From Granulicella sp. (lineage in GTDB: Bacteria; Acidobacteriota; Terriglobia; Terriglobales; Acidobacteriaceae): DNA of 64,000 nt. This document shows, in pieces, positions 33,842-42,772 of this stretch. The stretch lies in assembly GCA_025408425.1 (NCBI GenBank), contig JANXYX010000013.1, forward strand, positions 62,001-126,000. The letters are read 5' to 3'. A program made the position numbers and the translations under genes. Position 1 is the first letter of the stretch. Each line of letters begins with the position of its first letter. The notes beneath the pieces are model-generated. The model saw only the letters and a list, made by a program, of their open reading frames with translations. It did not search any database and was not told where the DNA came from.

Positions 33842-35245
33842 ATGACGATATTGGATGCAAACAGGCTGTTTCCTGCGGATGTGGCAGCGCGAAGAGTAGC
33901 TGCGAAGTTGTATGAGATGGTGAAGGATCTGCCGATCATCTCGCCGCACGGACACACGGATCCGCGCTGGTTTGCAGAGAACGGGGCGTTTCCAAACCCT
34001 GCGGCGTTGTTGATCCAGCCAGATCACTATGTGTTTCGGATGCTGTATTCGCAGGGGGTTTCGCTGGAGTCGCTGGGGATTCCGCAGTTGGATGGGAAGG
34101 AGCATGCCGATCCGCGTGAGGTTTGGCGCATCTTCGCGAAGCACTATTACCTGTTCCGCGGAACGCCGACGCGGCTGTGGCTGGACTATACGTTTGAGAA
34201 CCAGTTTGGGCTGAAGAAGCGGCTGGGACCTGACAATGCGGATGAGTACTACGAAGTGGTCGCGAAGGCTCTGGAAACACCAGAGTTTCGTCCTCGCGTA
34301 TTGTTCGAGAAGTTCAATATTGAGGTGTTAGCGACGACCGATACTCCGCTGGATACGCTGGAGTTCCACCAAGCGATTCGAGCGTCGGGGTGGAAGGGCC
34401 GGGTGGTGCCGACGTTTCGGCCGGACTCGGTGATTGATGCGGAGTATGCAGGATTTGTTGAGAACATCGAGAAGCTGGGGGAGATTGCCGGCGAGGATGT
34501 TGGGACCTACAAGGGATATCTGAACGCGCTGCGGAACCGGCGTGCGTTCTTCAAGACGATGGGGGCGACGGCGACCGACCATGGGCATCTGACGGCGTTG
34601 ACGGCGGATCTGGATGCGGGGGCAGCGGAAGCGCTGTATCAGCGGATTGTTTCAGGACATTCGTCGCCGGAGGAGCAACAGCTCTTCCAGGCGCAGATGC
34701 TGACGGAGATGGCCGGGATGAGCGTGGAGGACGGACTGACGATGCAGCTGCATCCGGGGTCAGTACGGAACCACAACAAACTGGTGTATGAGAAGTTTGG
34801 CCGGGACAAGGGCGCGGACATGCCCTCGCCGACTGAGTATGTCCGGGCGATGCGTCCGTTGCTGAGCAAGTACGGGAATGATTCGCGGCTGACGTTCATC
34901 GTGTTTACGCTGGATGAGACGGCGTTTTCGCGTGAGTTGGCTCCGCTGGCGGGCCACTATCCTGCGTTGAAGCTGGGGCCGCCGTGGTGGTTCCACGACT
35001 CTGCTGAGGGGATGATGCGGTTTCGGGAGACGGCGACCGAGACGGCTGGTTTTTACAACACGGTTGGGTTCAACGACGATACTCGTGCGTTGCTGTCGAT
35101 ACCGGCGCGACATGATGTTGCCCGACGGATTGATTGCGCGTTTCTGGGACGGCTGGTGTCGGAACATCGGCTGGATGAGGATGAGGCTGTCGAGTTGGCG
35201 ATGGATTTGACGGTGAACCTGGTGAAGAAGGCCTACAAGCTGTAG
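33842..35245 (+). CDS. uxaC: Glucuronate/galacturonate isomerase
   Basis: UxaC, 467 residues, interconverts D-glucuronate with D-fructuronate and D-galacturonate with D-tagaturonate. An amidohydrolase-superfamily protein: SPHGHTDPRWFAEN near residue 35 contains the H-x-H pair, VLATTDTPLDTLEFHQAI and MQLHPGSVRNHN follow, and the C-terminal PARHDVARRIDCAFLGRLV is typical of the family. The upstream ribosome site is weak (GAAAGAAAAATA). It is the first gene of a close five-gene run (LarA homologue, uxaE, gntK, SDR) on the plus strand that terminates at 39295. It feeds both uronates into the epimerase UxaE and the SDR. Confidence 0.95.
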   Translation: MTILDANRLFPADVAARRVAAKLYEMVKDLPIISPHGHTDPRWFAENGAFPNPAALLIQPDHYVFRMLYSQGVSLESLGIPQLDGKEHADPREVWRIFAKHYYLFRGTPTRLWLDYTFENQFGLKKRLGPDNADEYYEVVAKALETPEFRPRVLFEKFNIEVLATTDTPLDTLEFHQAIRASGWKGRVVPTFRPDSVIDAEYAGFVENIEKLGEIAGEDVGTYKGYLNALRNRRAFFKTMGATATDHGHLTALTADLDAGAAEALYQRIVSGHSSPEEQQLFQAQMLTEMAGMSVEDGLTMQLHPGSVRNHNKLVYEKFGRDKGADMPSPTEYVRAMRPLLSKYGNDSRLTFIVFTLDETAFSRELAPLAGHYPALKLGPPWWFHDSAEGMMRFRETATETAGFYNTVGFNDDTRALLSIPARHDVARRIDCAFLGRLVSEHRLDEDEAVELAMDLTVNLVKKAYKL

Positions 35246-35273
35246 GCGACAGGACTCAGGAAGGCGTTGGACT

Positions 35274-36548
35274 ATGAGTTTATTTTTTGGAGCGGGATCG
35301 CCGACTACTGAGATGTCGCCGGTAGAGGTGCGGGCGGGCCTGTTTGCTGCGCTGGAACTGATTGGGAAGCGTGAGCGAGTGTTGGTGGTGCCGCCGGACT
35401 TCACTCGGATGCACTCGCAAAGCGGTTTGGTGACGGAGCTGGCGTGGGAGTTCTACGGCGAGCGGCTAAAGGACGTACTGCCGGCGCTGGGGACGCACAA
35501 GCCGATGTCGGACCACGAGATTGCCACGATGTATGGGGCGACGCCGCGAGCGCTTTTCCGGAACCATGACTGGCGGAACGATGTGGTGACGCTGGGTGAG
35601 GTTCCTGGGGAGTTCATGTACGAGGTGAGCGAGGGGAAGCTGGACTACACGTGGCCGGCCCAGGTGAACAAGCTGCTGCGGGATGGTGGTCACGACCTGA
35701 TTCTGTCGATTGGGCAGGTGGTTCCGCATGAAGTGGTGGGGATGGCGAACTACAACAAGAATATTTTTGTGGGAACGGGTGGCTCGATCGGGATTCATCG
35801 CTCGCATTTTCTGGGGGCGGTGTATGGGATGGAGCGGATGATGGGGCGCGCCGATACCCCGGTGCGGCGGGTGCTGAACTATGCCAGTGACCACTTCGCG
35901 AAGGACATGCCGATTGTGTATGTGCAGACGGTGGTGGGGAAGAATGCGGTGGGCAAGCTGGTGATTCGCGGAATGTATATCGGCGATGACGTGGAGTGCT
36001 TTGAGAAGGCCGCGGCGCTGAGCCTGAAGGTGAACTTCCTGATGATGGATCGGGAGATCAAGAAGGCGGTGGTGTTTTTGGATCCGCATGAGTTCAAGAG
36101 TACCTGGCTGGGGAACAAGGCGGTATATCGGACGCGCATGGCGTTGGCGGATGATGCTGAGTTGATCGTGCTTGCTCCGGGGGTGCATGAGTTTGGCGAG
36201 GATGGGGCGATTGACACGCTGATTCGTAAGTATGGATATTGCGGGACTCCGGCAACGCTGGAGGCGGTGAAGGAAGATGCGCAGCTGGCAGGGAATTTGA
36301 GCGCGGCGGCGCATTTGATCCATGGCTCGAGCGAGGGGCGGTTCACGATCCGGTACTGTCCGGGGCATCTGACTCGGCAGGAGATTGAGGCTGCCCATTT
36401 TGAGTATGGAGACCTGGCGGAGATGATGGCGAAGTACAAGCCGGAGAGTCTGAAGGATGGCTGGAACGTGGTTGATGGCGAGGAGATCTTCTATATTTCG
36501 AACCCTGGGCTAGGGCTTTGGGCGTATGAGGGGCGGTTCAAGGATTAG
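35274..36548 (+). CDS. LarA-family nickel-pincer racemase/epimerase
   Basis: A 424-residue LarA homologue (DUF2088 superfamily), 28 bp after uxaC. The NPN cofactor site is intact: H152, K162 and H178 (in VPHEVVG, YNKNIF, HRSH) have exactly the 10- and 16-residue spacing of H174, K184 and H200 in Lactobacillus LarA, and H75 in ALGTHKPM corresponds to catalytic H108. The family racemises or epimerises 2-hydroxy acids at C2; besides lactate racemase, malate racemase and D-gluconate 2-epimerase members are known to me. Being inside a uronate operon with gluconokinase but without mannonate dehydratase, it most likely interconverts D-mannonate and D-gluconate. Cofactor genes larB, larC and larE are nearby. 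Confidence 0.88.
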   Translation: MSLFFGAGSPTTEMSPVEVRAGLFAALELIGKRERVLVVPPDFTRMHSQSGLVTELAWEFYGERLKDVLPALGTHKPMSDHEIATMYGATPRALFRNHDWRNDVVTLGEVPGEFMYEVSEGKLDYTWPAQVNKLLRDGGHDLILSIGQVVPHEVVGMANYNKNIFVGTGGSIGIHRSHFLGAVYGMERMMGRADTPVRRVLNYASDHFAKDMPIVYVQTVVGKNAVGKLVIRGMYIGDDVECFEKAAALSLKVNFLMMDREIKKAVVFLDPHEFKSTWLGNKAVYRTRMALADDAELIVLAPGVHEFGEDGAIDTLIRKYGYCGTPATLEAVKEDAQLAGNLSAAAHLIHGSSEGRFTIRYCPGHLTRQEIEAAHFEYGDLAEMMAKYKPESLKDGWNVVDGEEIFYISNPGLGLWAYEGRFKD

Positions 36549-36637
36549 GAGTTGCCGAGTGAGTGGGTGAATCGGTATGCTTGGACGGCTGGCAAGTGGT
36601 TAGACCAATATGGTTCGAAAGTTGAGAGTGGATTGCA

Positions 36638-37900
36638 ATGAGTGAAGGATTGAAGCTTCCGAGGTTTTCGGTTGGAGTAGGCGATCGTTTTGCGCATCAG
36701 GCCAAGGCGCAGTTGGCAGCATGTGTATTGGCAGGTGAAGCGGGTGTAGAGGTTGTGCCGGTATGGAACAAGTCCAACCGTGAGCACATGATTATTGGTT
36801 CTGAGCCAAGCAATACTCGGATTGCAGCGGATGCTGCGGTGAAGGCCCTGGGTTGGACGAAACCTTACTTCCTGGATGCGGACCACATCAACCTGAAGAC
36901 TGTAGGACGGTTTCTCGAGCCTTGTGATTTCTTTACGCTGGACGTGGCGGACCTGATTGGACAGCCGGCGAAGGCGGAGGATGTGGATGCGTTTGTGACG
37001 CGGCATCCAGAGCTGGTGGGGACGGTGACGATTCCGCATATCGCTGAGCCGTTCAAGACGGATGAGGCGTTTGTGAAGGGTGTTGCGAACAAGTTTCTAG
37101 CTGCAGTGCAGCATGCGGGAGAGATCTATCGGTTGCTGGTGGACAAGAATGGTGCAGGGAAGTTTGTGTCTGAGGTTTCGATGGACGAGACGGACTATCC
37201 GCAGACGCCGGTGGAGTTGTTGATTATTCTGGCGATGATTGCGGATGAGAAGATTCCGATCCAGACGATTGCGCCGAAGTTTACGGGCCGGTTCAACAAG
37301 GGCGTTGATTATGTGGGCGACGTAGCGCAGTTCACCAAGGAGTTCAACGAGGATCTGGCGGCGATTGCATTTGCGATCAAGACTTATGGGCTGCCAGAGA
37401 ATCTGAAGCTTAGCGTGCACTCGGGCTCGGACAAGTTTTCGATCTACAAGGCGATTCATGATGCGGTTATCAGCTTTGGTGCTGGCGTGCACTTGAAGAC
37501 AGCCGGGACGACGTGGCTGGAAGAGTTGATTGGTCTGGCGGAAGCGGGCGGAACTGGACTGGAGATTGCGAAAGAGGTCTACTCCGAGGCCTATGCGCAC
37601 AGCGAGGAGCTTTGCGCCCCGTATGCAACTGTGATCGATATCGACCCGGCGAAGCTACCGACACCAGAAGAGGTGAACGGCTGGACGAGTGAGCAGTACA
37701 CTTCGGCGCTGCGGCATGTGCAGAGCAATGCGGCGTACAACCAGAGCTTCCGGCAGTTGCTGCATGTGGGCTTCAAGGTGGCAGCGAAGATGGGCGACCG
37801 GTATTTGAATGCGCTTGAGGCGAATGAAGAGATCGTCGCGAAGAATGTGACGACGAACCTGTTTGAGCGGCACATCAAGCCGGTATTTCTTGGACTGTAG
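36638..37900 (+). CDS. uxaE: Tagaturonate epimerase (tagaturonate/fructuronate)
   Basis: UxaE, 420 residues, the metal-dependent epimerase first described in Thermotoga maritima, which converts D-tagaturonate to D-fructuronate so that galacturonate joins the glucuronate path. Family features seen are FLDADHINLKTVGRFLEPCDFFTLD (residues about 79-103), EVSMDETDYPQTPVELL (about 177-193), and KFTGRFNKGVDYVGD with HSGSDKFSIYKAIHD (about 255 and 310), which carry His and Asp residues likely to bind metal. It lies 90 bp after the LarA homologue. Its presence explains why no tagaturonate reductase (UxaB) is seen. Confidence 0.93.
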   Translation: MSEGLKLPRFSVGVGDRFAHQAKAQLAACVLAGEAGVEVVPVWNKSNREHMIIGSEPSNTRIAADAAVKALGWTKPYFLDADHINLKTVGRFLEPCDFFTLDVADLIGQPAKAEDVDAFVTRHPELVGTVTIPHIAEPFKTDEAFVKGVANKFLAAVQHAGEIYRLLVDKNGAGKFVSEVSMDETDYPQTPVELLIILAMIADEKIPIQTIAPKFTGRFNKGVDYVGDVAQFTKEFNEDLAAIAFAIKTYGLPENLKLSVHSGSDKFSIYKAIHDAVISFGAGVHLKTAGTTWLEELIGLAEAGGTGLEIAKEVYSEAYAHSEELCAPYATVIDIDPAKLPTPEEVNGWTSEQYTSALRHVQSNAAYNQSFRQLLHVGFKVAAKMGDRYLNALEANEEIVAKNVTTNLFERHIKPVFLGL

Positions 37901-37928
37901 CGAAGGGTTTTGATCAGGAAGAGAGCGG

Positions 37929-38432
37929 ATGATAGTTGTTTTGATGGGTGTAACCGGATCCGGCAAGAGCACGATCGGGACGCTGCTGGCTGAGCGTGCC
38001 GGTACGGTGTTTGCGGACGCGGACGACTATCATCCGCTGGCGAACAAAGAGAAGATGGCTGCGGGACACCCGTTGAATGATGACGACCGTCAGCCGTGGC
38101 TGGAGGAGCTGAATCGGCTGCTGCGTGGTTGGTTCGCGTCTGGCGAGGGCGGTGTGCTGGCTTGCTCTGCGCTGAAGCAGAGGTATCGGGATACGCTGGA
38201 GGCGGGAATGCCTGCGGGTACGGTCCATTTCGTACTGCTGGATGGTTCACCGGAGTTGATTGCTGAACGGTTGGCTGCGCGGGTGCATGAGTATATGAAT
38301 CCGAATCTGCTGGCCAGTCAATTGGCGACGCTGGAGCGTCCAGCGGATGCTTTACGGGTGTTGAACGATCGGGCGCCTGAGTTGGTTGTGGATGAGATTC
38401 TGAAGCAGATCGATGTAGCATCCAAGATATAA
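37929..38432 (+). CDS. gntK: Gluconokinase
   Basis: A 167-residue GntK/IdnK-type kinase that phosphorylates D-gluconate to 6-phosphogluconate using ATP. The P-loop is GVTGSGKST (residues 7-15), followed by FADADDYHPLANKEKMAAG (about 31-49), a near-perfect match to the family, and CSALKQRYRDTL. It begins 29 bp after uxaE with AGAGAG upstream. In a uronate operon without KDG kinase or aldolase its presence implies that the route ends in gluconate rather than 2-keto-3-deoxygluconate. Confidence 0.95.
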   Translation: MIVVLMGVTGSGKSTIGTLLAERAGTVFADADDYHPLANKEKMAAGHPLNDDDRQPWLEELNRLLRGWFASGEGGVLACSALKQRYRDTLEAGMPAGTVHFVLLDGSPELIAERLAARVHEYMNPNLLASQLATLERPADALRVLNDRAPELVVDEILKQIDVASKI

Positions 38433-38468
38433 TTCAAAGAGCGAACAAAATAAGAGAGAGGTACTTTG

Positions 38469-39245
38469 ATGGGGCATCCGTTGTTTGACTTGAGCGGCAA
38501 ATCGGCAGTAGTGGTGGGTGGGACATCGGGCATTGGGTTGGCGATGGCGATTGGACTGGCGGAGGCTGGTGCCGATGTGGTGGCGAGCTCGCGGCGTGCC
38601 GAGCAGGTGGATGAAGCGGCGAAGGCGATTGAAGCCAAGGGCCGCAAGTCACTGCGGTTGACCTCGGATGTGGGGGACAGGGCTTCACTCGTAGCGCTGC
38701 TGGAAGGAACGGTGGAGGCGTTCGGCAAGGTCGATATTCTGATCAACTGCGCGGGCAAGATAAAGCGGGCGCCGACGGTCGATTTTCCTGAGGATGTCTG
38801 GAACGACATTATGGATACAAACGTGACGGGTACACTGCGGGCCTGCCAGATCTTTGGTAAGCATATGCTGGAGCGCGGTTCTGGGCGGATTATCAATATC
38901 GCTTCGCTGAACACGTTTGTTAGCCTGAAAGAAGTGACGGCTTATGCGGCGAGCAAGGCGGCAGTAGGTTCGCTGACGAAGTCGCTGGCAGTGGAGTGGA
39001 GTTCGAAGGGCGTGACCGTAAATGCGATTGCGCCGGGGGTGTTCCGGACGGCGTTGAATCAGAAGCTGCTGGATGAGAGCGAACGCGGCAAGGAGCTGTT
39101 GATGCGGACGCCGATGGGGCGGTTCGGCAAGACGGAGGAGCTGGTAGGATCGGCGATCTTTCTGGCGAGTGACGCTTCAGCGTTTGTCACCGGAGAGATT
39201 CTGGTGGTGGACGGCGGATTCCTGGCCAGTGGCGTGAATCAGTAG
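38469..39245 (+). CDS. SDR oxidoreductase, probable fructuronate reductase/mannonate dehydrogenase or gluconate-type dehydrogenase
   Basis: A 258-residue classical short-chain dehydrogenase. The cofactor motif TSGIG lies in VVGGTSGIGLAMA (residues about 17-29), NCAG follows, and the catalytic Ser-Tyr-Lys is ASLN...YAASKAAV. The closest named relatives are 2-deoxy-D-gluconate 3-dehydrogenase (KduD) and gluconate 5-dehydrogenase. In this operon the missing step is NAD(P)H reduction of fructuronate to mannonate, normally done by UxuB, and this SDR is the only candidate. ATG 38469 follows GAGAGG; a TTG one codon earlier is possible. It is the last gene before the terminator. Confidence 0.9.
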   Translation: MGHPLFDLSGKSAVVVGGTSGIGLAMAIGLAEAGADVVASSRRAEQVDEAAKAIEAKGRKSLRLTSDVGDRASLVALLEGTVEAFGKVDILINCAGKIKRAPTVDFPEDVWNDIMDTNVTGTLRACQIFGKHMLERGSGRIINIASLNTFVSLKEVTAYAASKAAVGSLTKSLAVEWSSKGVTVNAIAPGVFRTALNQKLLDESERGKELLMRTPMGRFGKTEELVGSAIFLASDASAFVTGEILVVDGGFLASGVNQ

Positions 39246-39266
39246 GTTGGTTTGAATGCAGTAAAG

Positions 39267-39295
39267 AGCGGACGTGAGAGGATCTCACGTCCGCT
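39267..39295 (+). terminator. Terminator at the end of the uronate operon
   Basis: Perfect 12-bp inverted repeat AGCGGACGTGAG / CTCACGTCCGCT with a 5-base loop, 20 bp past the SDR stop. The T tract is short (TTTGCCGTTCTT), so efficiency may be moderate. Confidence 0.8.
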
Positions 39296-39346
39296 TTGCC
39301 GTTCTTAGCGGTTGTGCGGGCGGGTGCCGACGGTGGGGTGAGCAGC

Positions 39347-40375
39347 TTAGCCGAGCCACTTTGGGTTGGCGGCGGTGCCGTCGTAGTGCTGCGTGGTTTT
39401 GAAGAGCTCGAACTTGCCTTCGCTGGCGGCCTCGCGGGTGCGATCGAGGATGTTGGCGAGTTGAGCTTCGGTGAGCGGCTTGAAGGTGCGGGCGGCTTCG
39501 AGGGCCTGGTCGAGGATGGGCATGGAGTCGATGCCAGTGATGAGCACGGAGACTGGCTGGGAGAGGACGTAGTGGAGGGCCTCGATGGGTTTCACGGTAT
39601 TGCTCTGGAGGATATAAGGATCGCCGAAGGCCTTCATGGCGAGGATGCCGATGCCTTGTTTGATTGCGACGGGCATGACGTCCTTGCTGAAGGAACGGAA
39701 GTGGGCGTCCATGACGTTGATGGGCATCTGGACGGCGTCGAAGTGGAAGCCGTGCTTTTGGGCTACTTCGAGCATGCGGAGATGGACGATGGGGTCTTTG
39801 TGGCCGGTGAAGCCGATGTAGCGGATCTTGCCCGCTTTTTTGGCGGCGACAGCTGCTTCGATGGCGCCACCCGGGGCGAAGATGCGGTCGGGGTCTTCCA
39901 TGCGGATGATCTCGTGGAACTGGACGAGGTCGATCATGTCGGTCTGGAGGCGGCCGAGGGATTGTTCGAGCTGCTTGTTGAAGGATTCGGCGGTGCGGCC
40001 GTCCATCTTGGTCATGAGGAAGACTTTTCCGCGGTTGCCGTTGCGGAGAGCCTGCCCCATGCGGACTTCGCTGATGCCGTCGTTGTAGTCCCAGCAGTTG
40101 TCCATGAAGCTCATGCCGTGGTCGATGGCTTTGTGCATGATGGCGATGCTTTCGGCGGGGTCGCTCTGTTTGCCGATGTGGAAGCCGCCGAGGCCGATGG
40201 CAGAGACTCTCTCGCCGGTGGTGCCGAGTTCGCGATAGATCATATCGGGGGACTCGGGACGATTGCGGCTGCTGGATTTTGCCGGAGAGGAGGATTGAGC
40301 TTCAGCCCGTGGGAGGGCGGTTGCAGCAGCTACGGTGGCGGCGGTGGCTGATTTGATGAAGTCTCTGCGTTCCAT
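39347..40375 (-). CDS. Tat-exported aldo/keto reductase
   Basis: A 342-residue aldo/keto reductase with a twin-arginine signal (ERRDFIKSATAATVAAATAL). Catalytic residues are Asp in MSFMDNCWDYNDG, Tyr in WDYNDG, Lys in VFLMTKMDG and His in DLVQFHEIIR. A periplasmic AKR with its NAD(P) cofactor requires folding before export, which fits the Tat signal. The substrate is unknown; similar Acidobacteria proteins are common. It lies between the uronate operon terminator and larB on the opposite strand. Confidence 0.9.
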   Translation of the reverse strand: MERRDFIKSATAATVAAATALPRAEAQSSSPAKSSSRNRPESPDMIYRELGTTGERVSAIGLGGFHIGKQSDPAESIAIMHKAIDHGMSFMDNCWDYNDGISEVRMGQALRNGNRGKVFLMTKMDGRTAESFNKQLEQSLGRLQTDMIDLVQFHEIIRMEDPDRIFAPGGAIEAAVAAKKAGKIRYIGFTGHKDPIVHLRMLEVAQKHGFHFDAVQMPINVMDAHFRSFSKDVMPVAIKQGIGILAMKAFGDPYILQSNTVKPIEALHYVLSQPVSVLITGIDSMPILDQALEAARTFKPLTEAQLANILDRTREAASEGKFELFKTTQHYDGTAANPKWLG

Positions 40376-40428
40376 GTGGCTTTCCGCTTTCTGGTTCTGC
40401 AGTTGGGATGTGGGAATCTTTGGTTCAG

Positions 40429-41184
40429 TTAGCGGCTGGCCGCGCGTGCAATGAGAGTCGCAGTATAGGCTGCGCCGAAGCCGTTATCAATATTGACGAC
40501 GGTAACGTTTGGGGAACAGGAGTTGAGCATGCCGAGGAGTGCGGCGGCCCCGGCGAAGGAGGCTCCGTAGCCTACCGAGGTTGGGACAGCGATGACGGGA
40601 ACGGCGACCAGACCGCCGACAACGCTAGGGAGAGCGCCTTCCATTCCGGCGCAGACGATGATGGCATCGGCGGTGTTGAGGACTTCGCGGTGGGCGAGGA
40701 GACGGTGCAGGCCAGCGACGCCTACGTCGTAGATGCGGGTGACATTTGTGTTGAAGAGCTCTGCGGTGATGGCGGCTTCTTCTGCGATGGGGATGTCGCT
40801 GGTGCCGGCGCAGAGGATGGCGATGTGGCCCTTGAACTCCGGCGCAGTGGATTGGCGGAGAGTGAGGGCACGAGCGTGGGGGTGGTATTGGGCTGTGGGG
40901 GTAGCGGCGATTACGGCGTCAGCGGTGGTGGTATCGGCGCGGGTGGCTAGTACGTCGGCACCGGTAGCGGCCATTCTGGCGAATATTTCAGATGTCTGGG
41001 AGGGAGTTTTTCCGGCTGCGTAGATGACTTCGGGTAAGCCGTTGCGAAGGTTTCGATGGTGGTCGATCTTGGCGTGGCCCAGGTCTTCAAAGGGGAGAGA
41101 GGCGAGGCGCACGGACGCATCTTCGGGGGAGAGGTTGCCGCGTTGAACTTCGGCCAGAAGAGTGAGGAGAGAGGTCTTGTTCAT
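40429..41184 (-). CDS. larB: Nickel-pincer cofactor biosynthesis protein LarB
   Basis: LarB, 251 residues. It carboxylates nicotinic acid adenine dinucleotide at C5 and hydrolyses the phosphoanhydride, the first NPN step. The C-terminal half is PurE-like: ILCAGTSDIPIAEEAAITAE (residues about 122-141), VGVAGLHRLL and IVCAGMEGALPSVVGGLVAVPVIAVPTS, with GASFAGAAALLGMLNSC at the end. The N-terminal VIYAAGKTP segment also matches the family. It overlaps larC by four bases, so the two are translationally coupled. LarB, LarC and LarE together activate the LarA homologue encoded about 4 kb away. Confidence 0.95.
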   Translation of the reverse strand: MNKTSLLTLLAEVQRGNLSPEDASVRLASLPFEDLGHAKIDHHRNLRNGLPEVIYAAGKTPSQTSEIFARMAATGADVLATRADTTTADAVIAATPTAQYHPHARALTLRQSTAPEFKGHIAILCAGTSDIPIAEEAAITAELFNTNVTRIYDVGVAGLHRLLAHREVLNTADAIIVCAGMEGALPSVVGGLVAVPVIAVPTSVGYGASFAGAAALLGMLNSCSPNVTVVNIDNGFGAAYTATLIARAASR

Positions 41185-42539
41185 ATTGCTTTGGTTGCGA
41201 GGTACGCTGCGGTGGCTGCCTGGATGACTTGTTTGACGGGGACGGAGTTTTTTGCAGCGGCGGCTCGGCAGTCTTCGAACTCGGGTGCGGCGTTGAGTTC
41301 TTCGCCTCGGAGGGATCCGATCTTGATGCGGATGTCGCCGTAGGAGGTGGCGACGGTGGCGAATGTACGGTGGAGGCAGGAGCGGTGCTCGCGGTGTATG
41401 CGGATGCCGAGGGTGCTGGTTTCGGTGAGGAGCAGGCGCTCAAGGGCGTGGGCGTGGGCGTCGTCTGTGAGGACGGTGAGTAGAGTGCCGAGGCGACCCT
41501 TCTTCATCTGGACGGAGGTGCACATGACGTCGAGCGCGCCCTGGGTCAGGGCAGCTTCGGTGACGTGGGCGAGGATCTGGGGGCTGAGGTCGTCGATGGC
41601 GGTTTCGAGGATGGTGACGGTGTCTTTGTCGCTGCCGTGTCGGGAGGTGGCATCGGATCGGGTGTCGTCGGTGTCGCCGATGGAGAGGCGCAGGACGTTA
41701 GGGAAGTCTTTCGGGTTGCGGGAGCCAGCACCGTAGCCGATGTGTTGAACGCGCATGGCGGGCTGGGGGCTAAAGGTGGGAGCGAGGGCGCGGATGATGG
41801 CGGCTCCGGTAGGCGTGACGAGTTCCTTTTCGATGTGGGCGGAGTAGGTGGGGAGACCGCGGAGGAGGTCCGCAGTGGCGGGAGCTGGGACGGGGAATCG
41901 TCCGTGGGCGCAGTCGACCATGCCGCCGCCGACGTTGAGGGGGGAGGCATACCACTTGTCAATTTTGAGGGCGTGGATGCCGGCGCTAGCGGCTACGATG
42001 TCGACGATTGCATCGACTGCGCCAACTTCGTGGAAGTGAATTTTTTCGATGTCGACGTTGTGGATTTTAGCTTCGGAGGCACCGAGGAGTTCGAAGGCGT
42101 GTATGGCGGTTTGCTTGACCGGGGCAGCTAGATGAGCGGATTGGATGAGGTTGCGGATGACGTTGAGGGAACGGCCGTGTGAGTGATCGTGCGGATGGTC
42201 GTGTGAGTGATCGTGGGAGTGGCCGATTTTGTGCTCGTGCTGCGTTTTGGGCTGGTGCTGGTGTGTATGCGAGAGCTGGTGGGCCTGCTCGATTGTGCTG
42301 TCGATGCCGGCTTGTTTGGGTGGCGTGGGGGAGTCAGCGGGAGTTGTGCCGACCATGACGTTGACCTTGGCGCTGGAGATGCCGCTGCGATCGACTTTCT
42401 CGATATGGAGGGATGCGCCGAGATGGAGTGAGGCAGTGGCTGCGTGGAGGATTTGAGGGTCGACTCCGGCGTCGATGAGTGCGCCGAGGAACATGTCTCC
42501 GCTGATACCGGCGAAGCAGTCGAGATAGGCGATTCGCAT
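41181..42539 (-). CDS. larC: Nickel insertion protein LarC
   Basis: LarC (DUF111), 452 residues, inserts nickel into the pyridinium bis-thiocarboxylate mononucleotide by CTP-dependent cyclometallation. The start MRIAYLDCFAGISGDMFLGALIDAG is diagnostic; FHEVGAVDAIVDIVA (His/Glu ligands) and GGGMVDCAHGRFPVPAPAT follow. A strongly His-rich loop (42172-42276; many H-x-H and HDH units) probably binds or stores nickel. In L. plantarum LarC is made from two frames by programmed frameshifting; here it is one continuous frame. An earlier ATG at 42548 is possible. Confidence 0.94.
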   Translation of the reverse strand: MRIAYLDCFAGISGDMFLGALIDAGVDPQILHAATASLHLGASLHIEKVDRSGISSAKVNVMVGTTPADSPTPPKQAGIDSTIEQAHQLSHTHQHQPKTQHEHKIGHSHDHSHDHPHDHSHGRSLNVIRNLIQSAHLAAPVKQTAIHAFELLGASEAKIHNVDIEKIHFHEVGAVDAIVDIVAASAGIHALKIDKWYASPLNVGGGMVDCAHGRFPVPAPATADLLRGLPTYSAHIEKELVTPTGAAIIRALAPTFSPQPAMRVQHIGYGAGSRNPKDFPNVLRLSIGDTDDTRSDATSRHGSDKDTVTILETAIDDLSPQILAHVTEAALTQGALDVMCTSVQMKKGRLGTLLTVLTDDAHAHALERLLLTETSTLGIRIHREHRSCLHRTFATVATSYGDIRIKIGSLRGEELNAAPEFEDCRAAAAKNSVPVKQVIQAATAAYLATKAI

Positions 42540-42772
42540 GGAGGACATTGTTTCACGGAGCAGATGGGGATGGGTAGGCACAGCAACTTCAAGAAAAGAA
42601 GATGATTAGCCGTGCAGGAATTGGGGATTGGGTATAGACTTCGTGCCATTCTCATTTTTATCGAAGTTTGGGCCCGCAATTTCTCAAGGTTTATCCGCGT
42701 TTATTTCCGGATTTCGTTGGCGGAGATCCGAATAATTCAACTGATTCTCAAAGCTCGAGGAGGCGTACCGCT

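Noticed and set aside
39296-40351. A 351-residue plus-strand frame opposite the aldo/keto reductase
   Set aside because: The minus-strand AKR has catalytic residues and a Tat signal; the plus frame is a composition artefact.
41181-42539. Programmed frameshift in larC as in Lactobacillus
   Set aside because: The gene is one continuous frame here with both LarC halves.
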